A DNA stretch of 64,000 bases from Isoetes taiwanensis (lineage: Eukaryota; Streptophyta; Lycopodiopsida; Isoetales; Isoetaceae). Position numbers and translations under genes: made by a program. The stretch lies in contig JAJEKV010000014.1 in assembly GCA_021234155.1 (NCBI GenBank), forward strand, positions 6,343,563 through 6,407,562. The letters run 5' to 3'. Within the stretch, counting starts at the first letter, position 1. Every line of letters begins with the position of its first letter. Shown one piece after another: positions 1-11,935 of the stretch. Under the pieces are notes generated by a model that was not told the DNA's origin, ran no database searches, and saw only the letters and a list, made by a program, of their open reading frames with translations.

Positions 1-460
1 GATAGCGTGTGGTTGAAGATCAAGGTCAAGCAAGCTAAGCGGATTGGGAGTTGCAAGAAGCTTGCCCCTAGGTGGGCTGGTCCGTTCAAGATTTTGGAGA
101 GTGGGCTCCCAAGCCTACAAGTTGGATCTTAGGCCCATCTCAAAGTTCACAAGGTTTTCCACGTAAGTTTATTAAAAGGCACAATCCTAACCCCGAGGAG
201 GTTTTGGATACTCCAACTTTGTTGGAAATGACGGAAGAGCAAGTGGAAATCGCGGCACGAAGTTACTTCTTGATAAGTCATTCAAGAAGACTAGGAGGTC
301 TCAGTTCCTCCAGTATTTGGTCAAGTGGAAACACTTACCAGTGGAAGACGCGACGTGGGTATTAAAGCAAGATTTGGAGAAGCAATACCCAGAGTTCATG
401 AAGGAGTTTGATGGGCGAGTCGTCTCCGACCTGGTCGACCCCGACTCGCCAGGAGGTTAG
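1..460 (+). pseudogene. Ty3/gypsy chromovirus integrase C-terminus and chromodomain, frameshifted
   Basis: This is the 3' end of a Ty3/gypsy pol gene. The first frame reads an integrase tail (DSVWLKIKVKQAKR, then KLAPRWAGPFKILE) and a join region (VFHVSLLKRHNPNPEEV). After about position 255 the frame shifts and reads a chromodomain, RRSQFLQYLVKWKHLPVEDA followed by TWVLKQDLEKQYPEF. The W-K-x-L and E-D-A-T-W pattern is the chromovirus chromodomain core, which in this family directs integration to methylated-histone chromatin. An in-frame stop near 130 and the frameshift show the copy is dead. The rest of pol lies upstream of the window. The polypurine tract and LTR that follow confirm the plus orientation. 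Confidence 0.85.
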
Positions 461-1292
461 CTTAGTATGCTTCTTAGTTAACCTTAAGTTCTGGCTCATG
501 TCCTCTAGTTGGTAGAATACATGTGCCAGAATCTTGGAACGTGTGGGCGATGATGAGATAAGCCTTTAAGGCGTTCTCTAGGCCAACATGCACCAGAGGT
601 GCGCGCATGACCAATAGGGTCATGCGAGAGAGAGAAGGAAAGGCATGGTGCGCGATGATGGGACATCGGTCGGATGCTCCCTATGCCACGATGTGGGGGT
701 CGCACACCTGGCCGTAGGGGGGTCATGGTGAAGGTCAAAGTGATCATGCGCGATGATGGGATCGTGAGACGTTCTCTAGCTTGAAACCCTTGGGGCATGA
801 TGCACTAGGGGTACTTTCGGCACCGCAAACCGAAAGTACAAGGTAGCACTTGATCATGGGCGATGATGGGATCATCTTAAATGGTCCTTAAGCTCAAATC
901 CGGAAGGGCCATGATCGAGTGCAAGGTATTGGTAAGGGGGGTGGTCCCCTAAAACCACAATTTTATTAATTAGACTAACGTAATGTGCTCCATGTGCAGG
1001 CAAGTGAGAAGGAGCATCGAGGTGGAGCGCATTACGAGAAGATGGGGGAACCATAATTTAGATTATGAACCCTAATAACTCTTATAATAATGTTTTGAAT
1101 TATTGTAAGAAGTAACCTTGTTAAGGCTATATAATTTTGTATAAGTACAAATATAGCCTAAATTTTGACATTTAACTCTTTAATAACAAGTTGATCGTTG
1201 AATTTAAGTATATGTGTGTTGTTTTGCAGGATCGAGTAGCCTCGTCACCTTAGCGCAATCTTTGAGGGACAGCATTGTTTAAGGGGGGAGAA
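461..1292 (+). mobile_element. 3' non-coding spacer and polypurine tract of the gypsy element
   Basis: This spacer of about 830 bp between the chromodomain and the LTR has no coding sequence I recognise. It contains at least four loose copies of a GCGATGATGGGATC-like segment, near 547, 650, 748 and 859. It ends in the purine run AAGGGGGGAGAA (1281-1292), directly before the TG of the LTR, which fits a polypurine tract for plus-strand priming. Confidence 0.6.
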
Positions 1293-2925
1293 TGTGACGT
1301 TCGGGGGAATATACGCTATATATACGTATATTCTCGGACCGAATCACCATACAAGTCTACCTGAGTAGCCTTGTATGCATTGGAAAGTGGCAAGGGGTGC
1401 ACATCTAAGTTAATTGTTTAACTTAGATAACCTTAGGATAAGACCCATTCCCACATGGCCTTATCCTATTGGGCAACCGCCACACGGCCTCATCCTAGTG
1501 GTGCCACGTGGCATCCCATGTGGACCCACACCTATATTAGCTCTAACCCTAACCCTAGACCTTTTTCCCTGACCTAGCACCTAAACCCTCATCCACGCGC
1601 CCGAAACTCCGTTTCGAGCATCGTTCGTCGTAGCCTAGCCTGGAGCAGCAGCCCCTGGAAGGTGTGTATGATCGTAGAGGGAGCAAGTCTTCGAGCCACG
1701 TCAAGGAGCATGGAGACGCCAGGGATGGGAGGAAGCGCTTCTGGAGGAGGTAGGTTGAGTAGAGTCCATGTCAGTTCATCTGGGAGTTAGCAATCCAGAT
1801 GGGTTAGTATTTCGTAGCTAGAGTAGAGCCACCCTAGATCCTTTGTTGAACATCTTGAACCCTAATCAATGAACCCTAACTAATAGTTAGATATGTATGA
1901 TTAGGTTAAGATGTTCATATGACATTGTTCATGATGATTATGGGATGATGGTTGATCATGTTTGTTCCTCTTGTGTTGGGAAGGGGGGTAGAGACCTAGG
2001 GCCATATGTAGTATGTTCCTAGTATAGATCCCTTAGTTCCTATTAGATTGCGGCCTGTGCATAGGAACCCACCAGGCTATGGAGGCTATGATGTGACTCA
2101 GCACTACACAACGGGGCTAGAGGCAATATGGAGGGAGGATCCCTGCCGAGTGGGGACTACGGGGGATCCCATAGTGGGCTAGGCTTATGGCCGGTCACTT
2201 CGTGTGGGCCGGGCATGGGTCCGACACCTCCTGGGGCGAAGGTGTTGCCCTGCCTCTCAAGAGTTGCAAGTGTCGGCTTGGCTCTTGTTTTGGGAGGTTC
2301 AGTCGGGTACGAATCGTGTGTCGTCACGATTCTCTAGCCCGTGGAGCCTCTAGACCCGGGAAGGGGAGATGCAACCCTTCCTACCTCGGCGGACCGGGGA
2401 GATGCAACTGGAGTAGTCGATGGGTGATGCCATGGGATTGCGTGATCAGGAAGGTTAGAGTCATGCGAGCCTGATCTAGCCCATCTGCAAAGTATGCACA
2501 GGAGGGGCGGATGGAGTGGTCAACCCTAGCCATTGTCTTATGCCAGCCCCGCCATTGTTATGACTCGGTCTGCTCTATCTTGAGGCCTATCCAGTCGGTC
2601 GACTTCCTTATGTGTCAGATCCACGGGTAGGAGCTCTCACGTTTTATGGTATGTGGCTATGTTCTTTGCACCTTTGGATATGTGATGGACTACCCTTCGA
2701 GGTAGTATTTGTATTGTTGATGCTAGTTCTGACATGTTTATCGCTTCCGCTGTTATAGGAGCCCATAGGGGAAGGGCGCGCCAAGACACCTTCGTGTCCC
2801 CTCCCCGCACTAGGGTCACCCTAGAGTGCGGGGTAGACGGAGGGCCTGTGCGGCTGTTGAGCCGGATGGGGGATTTCCTGCCGAGTGTACGGCCGAGCGC
2901 CGTATATTTAGCAGGGAGCGTCACA
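1293..2925 (+). repeat. 3' LTR of the gypsy element (element A)
   Basis: This 1,633-bp LTR starts TGTGACG and ends CGTCACA, a 7-bp terminal inverted repeat with the canonical TG...CA ends. It follows the polypurine tract at once. Its centre (roughly 1970-2250) is clearly related to the LTR at 3104-4693 read on the opposite strand: both contain a GGGAAGGGGGGTAGAGACCT block followed by similar CGGCC and TCACT...GTGTGGGC blocks. Many AACCCTA-like words occur near 1541-1590, in the U3/R zone. Confidence 0.75.
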
Positions 2926-3090
2926 TAAAACTTATCACTACTCTTAGCATTAACCTATTGCTGCACTACAATTGGAAATTTTTTTCCCAATTTTTGAGGT
3001 TCTTGCTTGGGAGGTTGTTCCCAAGACTGGAAGTCTATTGTTAGTCCTAAGGAAAAGGGTCAGTGCTCGATCCTGGTCTACCAAGATCAT
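2926..3090 (-). mobile_element. Leader remnant of gypsy element B
   Basis: This short stretch lies between two LTR termini. Read on the minus strand it follows the primer-binding site of element B, so it is that element's untranslated leader. It is cut off at 2925 where element A's LTR ends. The internal region of element B is missing from this window, either because element A inserted here or through rearrangement. Confidence 0.55.
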
Positions 3091-3102
3091 GCTCTGATAC
3101 CA
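3091..3102 (-). promoter_or_regulatory. Primer-binding site (initiator-Met tRNA type) of element B
   Basis: On the minus strand this reads TGGTATCAGAGC, the standard plant LTR-retrotransposon primer-binding site complementary to the 3' end of initiator methionine tRNA. It lies one base past the end of the LTR, which fixes the orientation and marks that LTR as the 5' LTR. Confidence 0.85.
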
Positions 3103-3103
3103 C

Positions 3104-4693
3104 TGTGACGTCCCCTACTCCTTATACGATGCACACATCGTATCCGAAGGAGGAGCATTCCCCCTGGCAGTTACACTGACAGGGGCCATCCACCTGACTC
3201 CACTCCCAGTGGAATGAGCCAGCAAGGGAAGAATGGATGTGTCATTCACCCGTCTTCCATCGGGTCGACCTATCTGCGGAAACGTGAATAAACAAACATG
3301 AGCACAGACTAACAACATATAAATACAATCACCTCGAAGGGTGAACATATCATAAACATCATAGAGATAACAACATCAACGTAACAATAACAGAAAGGGG
3401 AAGTCCTACCCATGGCTCGGACTCAAGGGGGTTGACTGACGGCTTGGTCCTCCAGAGGTCATTGCAGACAGAATTCATGGCAATGGATTTGGCTGGTATA
3501 GAACATGGCTTAGGGTAGTCCACTCCATCCGCCCCTCCCGTGCACACTCTGCAGAGTAGGTTGAAAAGTATTGGGACCTGACCGTAGCCTGCCGGGTGAA
3601 TAGCCAGAGGGGCTACTACTACTGGGTTGCATCTCCCCAGCCCCGATGAGGCATGAGGGAAGTCACCTCCCCTCCAGAAGCATCCATGCCCTTCACAGGC
3701 GGCTAGAGAGCCACTGCTCTTATTCGACTTGAACTCACTGGAAGGTGACGCATCACCCCACGAGTGTCGAGCTCATGCCTTGCCCACACGCAGTGACAAG
3801 CCATTAAGCCTAGCCTGCTTAGACCCCCGGTAGGCCTTACACACCAGAGGGGTCAGTATGTGTAGGGACAAGTTCCTCCTTATCATCCGGTCTAGTCCCG
3901 CCACCCACAACCAGGCAGGCTCCTGTGCACGGGCCGCATATAATTGGGAACTAGTGGTGCTACCTAGGATCATCTGCTACACAGCTTTAGGTCTCTACCC
4001 CCCTTCCCAATACATGGAGATCACAGAGTGAAATACATACAATATGACAGAACTGAAATAGAGAATATCGTCTAATCTATCTACCTAAACAACAGAGTTA
4101 GGTTCCTTAGTTAGGGCTTATGATCTCGGGATCTATAAGGCCTCTAGAGTTGACCTAACATACTAAATCAGCCTATTGCCTCGCCCAAAGACGGCTTTGC
4201 ACAACAGAATGACTAGATACCTGGTCCTTGACCCGCTCCTGATCCCGAGAACGCGTCCATGCTCCTGGTCTTGCTGAAGATGGTTGCTAATCGATAATCT
4301 GTTGTGCAAATCCGGCTTTTCGGAGCCTAGCAATGCGAATTGGAGTCCAGACTTGGCCGAAATGGCTCAAGAGGACCCTAAATGCGAGAATGGAAAAGGA
4401 GCTCTAGGAAACCCTAAATGTCAAAGATAGAAAGGGTTTAGGGTTTAAAGGGAAAGCCCTTTTATAGAAACCCTTAGGGTTAGGTTAGACATTGGCCAAA
4501 TGGGATTTAGCCATTTGGCAATGGGGTCCATGGGGTTATAATTGTGTATGTTTATTTAACATACACAACATTCAATGTTGCCCCCTAGGTGCAACCCTAT
4601 ACGTCTCGCAAGTACATGTCATCCGTGACATGTACGGGTGACGTGGCAGTATAATATACGTATTCAGGGCGTATATTATGCTGGAACGTCACA
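3104..4693 (-). repeat. 5' LTR of gypsy element B (minus orientation)
   Basis: This 1,590-bp LTR runs TGTGACG...CGTCACA, with the same 7-bp inverted termini as element A's LTR and with related but clearly diverged internal sequence on the opposite strand. The two belong to one family but not to one insertion. Its right end cuts a LINE reverse-transcriptase frame at 4694, so it inserted into that LINE. Confidence 0.75.
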
Positions 4694-6612
4694 GCATTCG
4701 CCAGGGCTGTCCTTTGGCACCGCTGCTTTTTACAATTGTAGAGGAGATTCTTTCTCGGGTATTCTCTCTTGCAGTGCAAGAAGGCATCTTGCATGGTCTT
4801 CCTATGAATAATGCTTCACAAGAGATTTGTAATCAGTATGCAGATGACACTTTCTTGTTCTTAATGGCTGATGAGTAGAATTTGCAGAATGCTATTTCCT
4901 TGTTGGACAGTTTCTCTTTGGCTTCTGGTATCTTTGTGGGATGGCAAAAGTGTACTGTCTTGTGGGCCCTAGACTCTCCAGTTCCGTCTTCTGTGGTTGC
5001 ATTTCCATGGAAGATTCTTCCTCATGGGAAGGCAACTAGGCTTCTAGGCATTCCAGTTGGTATACACCTCTCATCTAGAGACGCGTGGGATGTCATTATT
5101 AAGGGGTTGGAAAGGCATTTGTTCTGGTGGTCTACGGCTAAGTTATCCATGGCTGGTCGCGTAACTGTGGCAAAGTTAGTTCTGCGTGGTACACATGTCT
5201 ATATGGCATCCATCTTGCTGGCACCGCAGACAAAGATGCAGCTCATCGTTCGTACTGTCAGAAACTTCATCTGGGGTGGCACTGAAGAAGGAGCTGATGT
5301 TAAAATTAGTTGCCTAAACTTTGTGGGGGAGGGGGGGGGGGAGGGGAACTGGGAATGATTCACTTTCTTCTCCAGAGCAAGGTGCTGATTTCTAAGTTCA
5401 TATGGCGGATTCTAATAATGCTGATAATTCTCCAGGTCTGCGTCTCATTCACCAGTCTTTATAGATGTGCATTTCCTTTGGCTCTACATCCATTAAGCGG
5501 GGTTGCTAGCTGCTTGGGAGACTGTGCGCACTTTGTTTCAGTTCCATCCAATGGCCCACACAGATCTTACAGCCAGTTGTTGGTGGATCCCTTTGTCCCC
5601 TGGTCTCTTCTTTCCATCCATTGACACAACGTCGGTGGCGAGCAGCAGGTGTTCTTATGGTATCACGGTATCTGCATGGTATAATGAGACAAGACTGTTG
5701 ACGTGGAACGAGTTCAAATTGAAGTTCCTCCTCCTTCGTTCGGACGGTGGCATTTTGGAAAAAGTAGCTGCTACACTTCCTCCACACCCACAAGACGTGG
5801 CTCCCCAGCTCTGGGTGGTTCATGGCAGTGTCAAGGAGGAGCACCAGGTGCACTCGATGTATGTGGTCCTGCTTCATCCTGAAGTGTTGTCTCCATTGCC
5901 AAAGTGGCTTTTAGTTATCCCTGAGCCTCATCGTAAAGCAGTTTGGCGATGGATGTGGGATAAATTGCTCCATCCTAAGCTATCTATTTTATGGTGGCAG
6001 ATCACTCATAGATGCGTGCGGGTAAACACTGTTGTTCATCGATTTCGTCCAGAAGTCTCTATGATCTGCCCTCTTTGCATGCAGAGGGATGAGACAATTA
6101 AGCACTGCTTTTTCTTATGTCACCATGTTCGACTTGCTTGGCAGTGGCTTTTGAGTCTTTTCCATTGTGACTTGAATAGTCAGCAGGTCCTATTGTCAGT
6201 CTATCCTAGTTCTTGGGACAAGTTGGCAAAGAGGGCTTTCCACTTAGCATCTACTTGGATCATCTAGTCCATTTGGAAGAGACGAAATCTTTTCATTTTC
6301 AAGGGACAGGTCTTTTCAGATACACAAGTGCTTAGCGATGCTCGTAGTCGCATTGTGAAGGCGTACAAGTGCTCTTCCTTAAAGGATGACGTCAAAGTAT
6401 CATTTGAGAGCAGTATCTTCAGATTCAGACCTACTCATAGCAAACAGTTGTGCTCGTGGTGATATGTATTCTCTGCTTTTCTATGTTATGTATGTGGTGG
6501 GTAGTGTTGCTCTAGTGGACATCTTCTCCACTGGGTTTTAAGTCCCCCATGTACTCTTTGTATTCTTTTGAGTAATAAAAATCCACGTTCATAAAAAAAA
6601 AAAAAAAAAAAA
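4694..6612 (+). mobile_element. LINE (non-LTR retrotransposon), 3' part, pseudogenic
   Basis: The sequence enters inside a reverse-transcriptase domain (SIRQGCPLAPLLF, then the catalytic QYADDTFLF). A stop at 4876 is followed by the LINE thumb and connection region (LLGIPVGIHLSSRDAW, KLSMAGRVTVAKLVL). A poly-G tract around 5326-5345 breaks the frame. The second frame ends in a zf-RVT-type domain (CPLCMQRDETIKHCFFLCHH near 6070-6130) typical of plant LINE ORF2 C-termini. An AATAAA-like signal and an A-run (about 6571-6612) end the element. Several stops and the 5' interruption make it inactive. Confidence 0.9.
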
Positions 6613-8391
6613 CCGGCTTGAACTAGTTAAACCGAGCTCAAACATCAGCATTGGTCAATCCCTCCGCTGTCTTATCTGGCCATACAAGGACCTTTCAATC
6701 CAAGATGGTACCATAAATCCAGGGAAACCAGTTATCTACTAGTAATATTCATAATACAATCACCAAGACTTGAACTTCAAATCTCATATACAACCAAATG
6801 GACTAAGTTTCTCCAGCCCAATAAATACAATAGGACAATAAACTATTGATGTACAAGAATATAAAGTTACATGAAGCGTAACTAGTACACTATATCGTGC
6901 CATATAAGATCATAGTTTCCTGCTTAAGAAATCAGTAGTAACCTATACGAACATTAGTTCAACGTGAGAATTAAACATGATAAACATTAGACATGGTAGT
7001 GTCAAGAACATTTTTAATATCCCTGTCATAAAATGCCACTACCTTTAGCCATTGAAACTAACTGTAATCTGCTCACCTAAAAGAAAGATCAGGAGTCAAA
7101 GAGTCTTAACAGAGCCAAGTTTAGAAATAAAGAAAACCATCAGTATAAAGTTAATATATTGGCAACAGCCCTCTCAAATCTGCAATAACATGCAATAACT
7201 ACCATTTAGATGTAATCATTAAAACTGCACCAGATCCGCCAGGCTCCAGTCCCAATTTGTATGCCAACTCCTAAGAACTCCTAATACATTGGACACAAGG
7301 AAAACATTAAGAGGAGAAGCCCGTACCTGCAGCCAATCAATACATCATTAGCCTGATAAGGGTAAAGATGCAAGGGCCAAAAGGTACCTTAGGCTTCTCG
7401 GTTATTAACCAATCACCTAATGTAATCCTTTTGCCCAAATACAAAAAAGAACTTAGAATACTTTGACATAAAACATGACAGATGAGAGAGAATAACCACC
7501 ACTGGGTTCATTTATAGAAAATGACCAAGAAAAAGCCTTACACTTTATAGGCCAAATCGGCCATAGGCATATAGAAGCATTCAGCAGGATAAGAGGAAAC
7601 AATTGATACAAATTAACCATATAGATTTATCTCTTTCCTAACAATCTGGCAATAACTATAAAAAACCTTTTGCCTTAGAGCCTTAAGTGATAGGTGGATT
7701 CTCAACACAAATATGAATTATTTTCCTTTATAAAAAGGATCACTGCCATACCTGGTTTATGTTGATTTAAGACCCAAGCACATCTTCCTTTTAGGCCGAA
7801 ATGGGATGCTTCGCCACAACTCTGATATTACTGTTGGCCTCCATATCCACAACCTTACTTATACTTTCAAAAATCATTTTGAAAAGAGTTGGGGAACGGC
7901 CACATATATCACCACCGATTTTAAAGTCATGCTTTGCTAACACTGTCATTTTAGCATTCCACGGATTGTCACTATGCTTTGTATCAGAGTTTAACATGCA
8001 CAAGGAGTAATCTGGATCAGAGTTTAAAATGCACAAGGAGTAATCTGGATCCCAATCCGAATCTGTGCGGCTATTTCCTTCTACAACCGTGACTCATCTC
8101 ACCGGAGTCCTGCTTATCAGGGACGGATACACAGATCTTGCCCTATTTTTTTACAAACAGAGAAATCCAAAAAGCAGATGTGGATCTATATCTTGGAAAG
8201 GTAAATTGAACTCAGTAGCGCCTGCCCATAGCATGTCGTTCAAGCATAAAATATGACCTAATCAACACGAAGATTAACTCTGCTTGTAGCATGCCGTTCC
8301 AGCCTGGGTCGAGCCAAAAAGGTCTGTGCAAGGCCGGTCGGATTCAAGAGAGCCTCGAATCCTACATATGAATATATGAATATGTAATCAA
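6613..8391. repeat. 1.77-kb non-coding repeat, copy 1
   Basis: This stretch from CCGGCTTGAACTAG to about 8391 is nearly identical to 11936-13706, with only scattered single-base differences. It begins directly at the LINE poly(A) end, so the LINE probably inserted into an A-tract at this boundary. No domain is recognisable. Open frames in it also exist in the second copy simply because the DNA is duplicated. A 32-bp tandem duplication (GCACAAGGAGTAATCTGGAT) lies near 7998-8050. Confidence 0.85.
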
Positions 8392-8407
8392 TTTTGGCAA
8401 AGCCCTA

Positions 8408-8741
8408 GTATACGTCATAGAATGCCCAAAAGCTGTTCATTTTATAAAGGGTATTTTCCACTAAATGCTCCCCTTAAAAAACCTGAAGTATACAATAGTT
8501 TGATACGACCACAACCTAATGGACCAGTATATACCTAGACCATGGCCATAATTCTTTTCAAGTGTATAGTTGATGCAGGAAACACCACATCTGCCTTCCA
8601 TAAGGTACGGCAACAATATCTTAAGGTGCACAACTAAGTTAATCGTGCAAGATTTATAAAAAAAAACCCTACCTCCAACCGTAGAGTGGGGCAACACAAT
8701 GATTCCTGCTTAAATTTCTGTAATAGGAGTGGCTGGCCCCT
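8408..8741. repeat. Dispersed repeat, copy X
   Basis: This is copy one of a repeat also seen at 10784-11051 and, interrupted, at 15680-16345. The section 8473-8741 matches 10784-11051 almost base for base, so it also acts as the left flank of the 2.04-kb insertion at 8742-10783. No coding potential is seen. Confidence 0.8.
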
Positions 8742-10600
8742 GAGAAAGCTAAAGCAGTTGCAAGTGCAGAGCCTTCAATGACTGCTGCAACAGAAACACT
8801 TTCATCACCAAGTGCTAAATTAGTAACTGGACAAGCTCCTAAGAAAGATTCAGCTTCTGTCTCAGCATCATCTGCAGGTGCCAGTTCTGGACCTGTTACA
8901 GAAGCTACAAAGGACACAGATCCAGATTTTATCCCAGGAGATACCAGGGAAGAGGAAGTTGAGTTGGTAGTTGAGTCCACTCCAAAGAGGAGGCAAAAGA
9001 ATGCTGGTGATGTAACTCCAAGAGGAAAAAAACAGGCAAAATCTCCAGCAACAAAAAAATGTCCTCCGAAAAGAAAATCTCCAGGCAAAAAAATGCCACC
9101 ACCACCAAGAAAGAGGTATGTCCAAGATGAACTACTTTTGTTAAACATCTCAGATTTATGATAATTAACCACATTTTTTTTGTACATAGGACACGATCAC
9201 AGGCCGTGAAGGAAGCTGATCCTGATCCTGCTGAGTCGGAACCGGAAGAGGAAGGGGAGCTACAAGCAAATATTGATGTGATAACAAATAAGGTGCAGCA
9301 GTCCACAGAAGATGCTGAAGCAGTTGATGAATTTACAAGGTGAGTAATATACAATTGATTACAATAGATATATTCTTTTGCTAATGCTGTTGTTTCCTTG
9401 TACAGTTTAGTGAACCGACTGAAAAGGTAGGGTTTGCAATATTGGATATTGTGTTTCAGATCTTTTAGATTAAGGCTTCTGCTTTGATTTAAATTTTGTA
9501 TATAGCCGCTTTGATTTCATTTAGAGAGCTTCACCATGACAGAAAGGGCCAGTAATAAGGAGAGATTTGGTGTAAGGATGGCCAGGGAAAAGAAAAAGCC
9601 TCCTACTCAGGAATCATTGTTTGCACAGGAGGTCCCTCGTCCCACAAGTGCTCGGTCTAGCATCTGACTCCATGGTCGGGGGCAAGCTAATTCCGGTGTA
9701 ATAATGGATTTGCCATCTTCTCTTTTTGGTCCCGGTGACCTCTTCATATCGGCACAAGCGGGCACCTGGTACATTTACCTTCCAAGATGGGAGGATCTCC
9801 AAAGTGCTCTAGACACCGCAAGTTAGGTGTTTGCCGCCTACACCGTGACCAGGTACAACTCATTCATTACGAGGGAGGAATGGCGGCCACATCTATGATC
9901 GTGTCTATTAAGAGATGGACACACTTATTACAGCAGTTAATACATGCCTTCGTTCCGGATCCTAAAGCCCGGTATGTGGGCACAAGTGATGCCTCGATCA
10001 CGGACACTAGATATGAGAATTACAGACCCGCCGAGAAAAACATTGTGTTGAAGGCGGAAGTGCGGACATTGGAAAGGCATGTTGAGGTGGGCGTCTGGAC
10101 ATCTCCACAATCCCAAGGGGACCAGGAGTCCGCATCGCGCACTAGAGGACAGGAGCGAGGCTACCTCGGTATCTTACGTTACTATGAGCCCGAACTTGCG
10201 TATTATAGGGGTTGCGAGAGGCAGAAGATGATGCCCTTTCTGATATGGATGCTGCTTTGCATTTTTTCACTGATGTCATGCATGTGAAGGCTGGTGGAGT
10301 TGTCTCTGCTGCTAGGGTGGGAGCGGCAAGACCTGATCGTCCTCGCCATCTTTTGGTTCGGTTTCAAGACACTCTTAGCCGCTTACATGTTCTTCAGCAT
10401 GGAAACCATCTCAGAGGGACTAGTTTCTCAAGACGGGGAGGACCTCTCCCTCTTCAAATTGTGTAACCGTAAGGAGGAGCTGCGCAAGGTGAGGGCAGCA
10501 GCCCTTTTGCAAAGAAATGGGCAAATTAATGCTGGGGGAGGTGCAGCAATTATTCTAGATCAATGGCCTTCCAATCCTTGGACTGGCTATGTCTAGATAA
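8742..10600 (+). pseudogene. Multi-exon ORF1-like (LINE) gene fragment
   Basis: The reading frame is already open at 8742, running through SMTAATETLSSPSAKL into a Lys/Pro-rich basic segment (KRRQKN, KKQAKSPATKKCPPKRK) that ends at a GT donor after RKR (about 9114). An AG acceptor near 9190 continues with an acidic exon (ADPDPAESEPEEEGEL). A third short exon may follow. Further on, frames near 10212-10540 give ARPDRPRHLLVRF, then HLRG and NRKEELRKVRAA, which resembles the C-terminal RNA-binding part of LINE ORF1 proteins. Frameshifts and stops interrupt the middle part. No reverse-transcriptase frame follows. The function is assigned only by pattern and the family match is tentative. Confidence 0.45.
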
Positions 10601-10683
10601 CTTTAGAAGCATAAATTTACCACTAGCATTAGATGTTATCTTATTCTTGGTAGCTTTTTAATATTTAGTTATTGTGTTTGGTG

Positions 10684-10783
10684 ATGGGGCCTAGTCCCCA
10701 GGTTTTAGATGGGCTGTTGCCCTTGCATGTGCCGTCCCATAACCCGTTGGGTTCCCGTGGACGTAAAAATTCATCTTATCTCT
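10684..10783 (+). mobile_element. LINE/SINE-type 3' end with microsatellite tail
   Basis: This 3' end reads TTTTAGATGGGCTGTTGCCC ... CCCATAACCCGTTGGG ... CCCGTGGACGTAAAAA and then a CTTATCT-like tail. The same block occurs at 56116-56207, with a (TTATC)n tail. It ends exactly where the second flanking copy of the dispersed repeat begins, so it is the 3' terminus of the insertion at 8742-10783. Confidence 0.7.
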
Positions 10784-11051
10784 CTTAAAAAACCTGAAGT
10801 ATACAATAGTTTGATACGGCCACAACCTAATGGACCAGTATATACCTAGACCATGGCCATAATTCTTTTCAAGTGTATAGTTGATGCAGGAAACACCACA
10901 TCTGCCTTCCATAAGGTACGGCAACAATATCTTAAGGTGCACAACTAAGTTAATCGTGCAAGCTTTATAAAAAAAACCCTACCTCCAACCGTAGAGTGGG
11001 GCAACACAATGATTCCTGCTTAAATTTCTGTAATAGGAGTGGCTGGCCCCT
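10784..11051. repeat. Dispersed repeat, copy Y
   Basis: This matches 8473-8741 except for a few bases. The pair flanks the ORF1-like insertion directly, like a very long target-site duplication. The alternative is a tandem repeat with the element inserted between the copies. Confidence 0.8.
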
Positions 11052-11935
11052 ACTCAGAGCAGGAGCCAAGCCACACCCTATATATGCAATGCAGCCATTT
11101 TTAGAGGTATTTATACTGTAGAGCACTCTTACCTTGAATCTAAAATTATTTGTCAATGGCATCTACAACTTCACTGGAGACTAGATGCCAACTAGAAATA
11201 CGCTTATTTACCTTAAATTTAGAAGTGGCTGTTAAGAACTTGCATATGCTCCATGGAATCCAACTGAATTCCAGCAAATGAACCAGTCATCATACATCAT
11301 GCATTTAAGCCAAGTGGCATAGTAAATCAGCCGAGTGGCAATTCTGGCATCAGCTTGCACTTAAGCCAAGTGGTATAGTAAATCAGCCGAGTGGCAATTC
11401 TGGCATTGATGCCAAATGATACATATTATAATATTTATGAAAAGCCCCTAGAATAACAATAGGGCTTAAAGATATTGGCAAGCCAAGTGGCAATTGTGAT
11501 AGTAATGTTGGATACTGCACAATAAGTATTTGAATCCTTAAAGTCACAAATACTCAGATTAGGTGCAATCATCTTCTTTGGTCCAATCATAAGTATGGTC
11601 AAAGAATTACCTTTAGGACCGATTTGGCATTTCTTTTCCGGAATGTTTTGAAACACTTTGACAACATAGTAAATTCAGGACCTTCCTATTCTGGTCATAC
11701 CAGCTCACGAGTTCTGAGTTCCAAGTTGAAATCGCTTTTTTGAACTCAGACTCTTCTTACTTTTCATCTTCAGCCTGTAATCATGCATCATAAATATGAG
11801 AGATTAAAAAGTAAAGCTTAAAGCAAAGGGATATCAGAAGATATCTATGCCTTACTATGCAATCAGAAAGAGAACTTTAACGAAGGAAATATGGCAGCAC
11901 TGATAAGACCAATGCACAGAAGTGTCATAAAAAAA
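11052..11935. other. Non-coding stretch with a short tandem duplication
   Basis: I see no gene here. Two tandem copies of a segment containing AAGCCAAGTGG and AAATCAGCCGAGTGGCAATT lie near 11306-11405. The rest is AT-rich single-copy-looking DNA. Confidence 0.6.

Noticed and set aside
7791-8036. Small frame conserved between the two 1.77-kb repeats (also at 13116-13361)
   Set aside because: The DNA around it is equally conserved, so the shared frame is a result of duplication and gives no sign of selection on protein.
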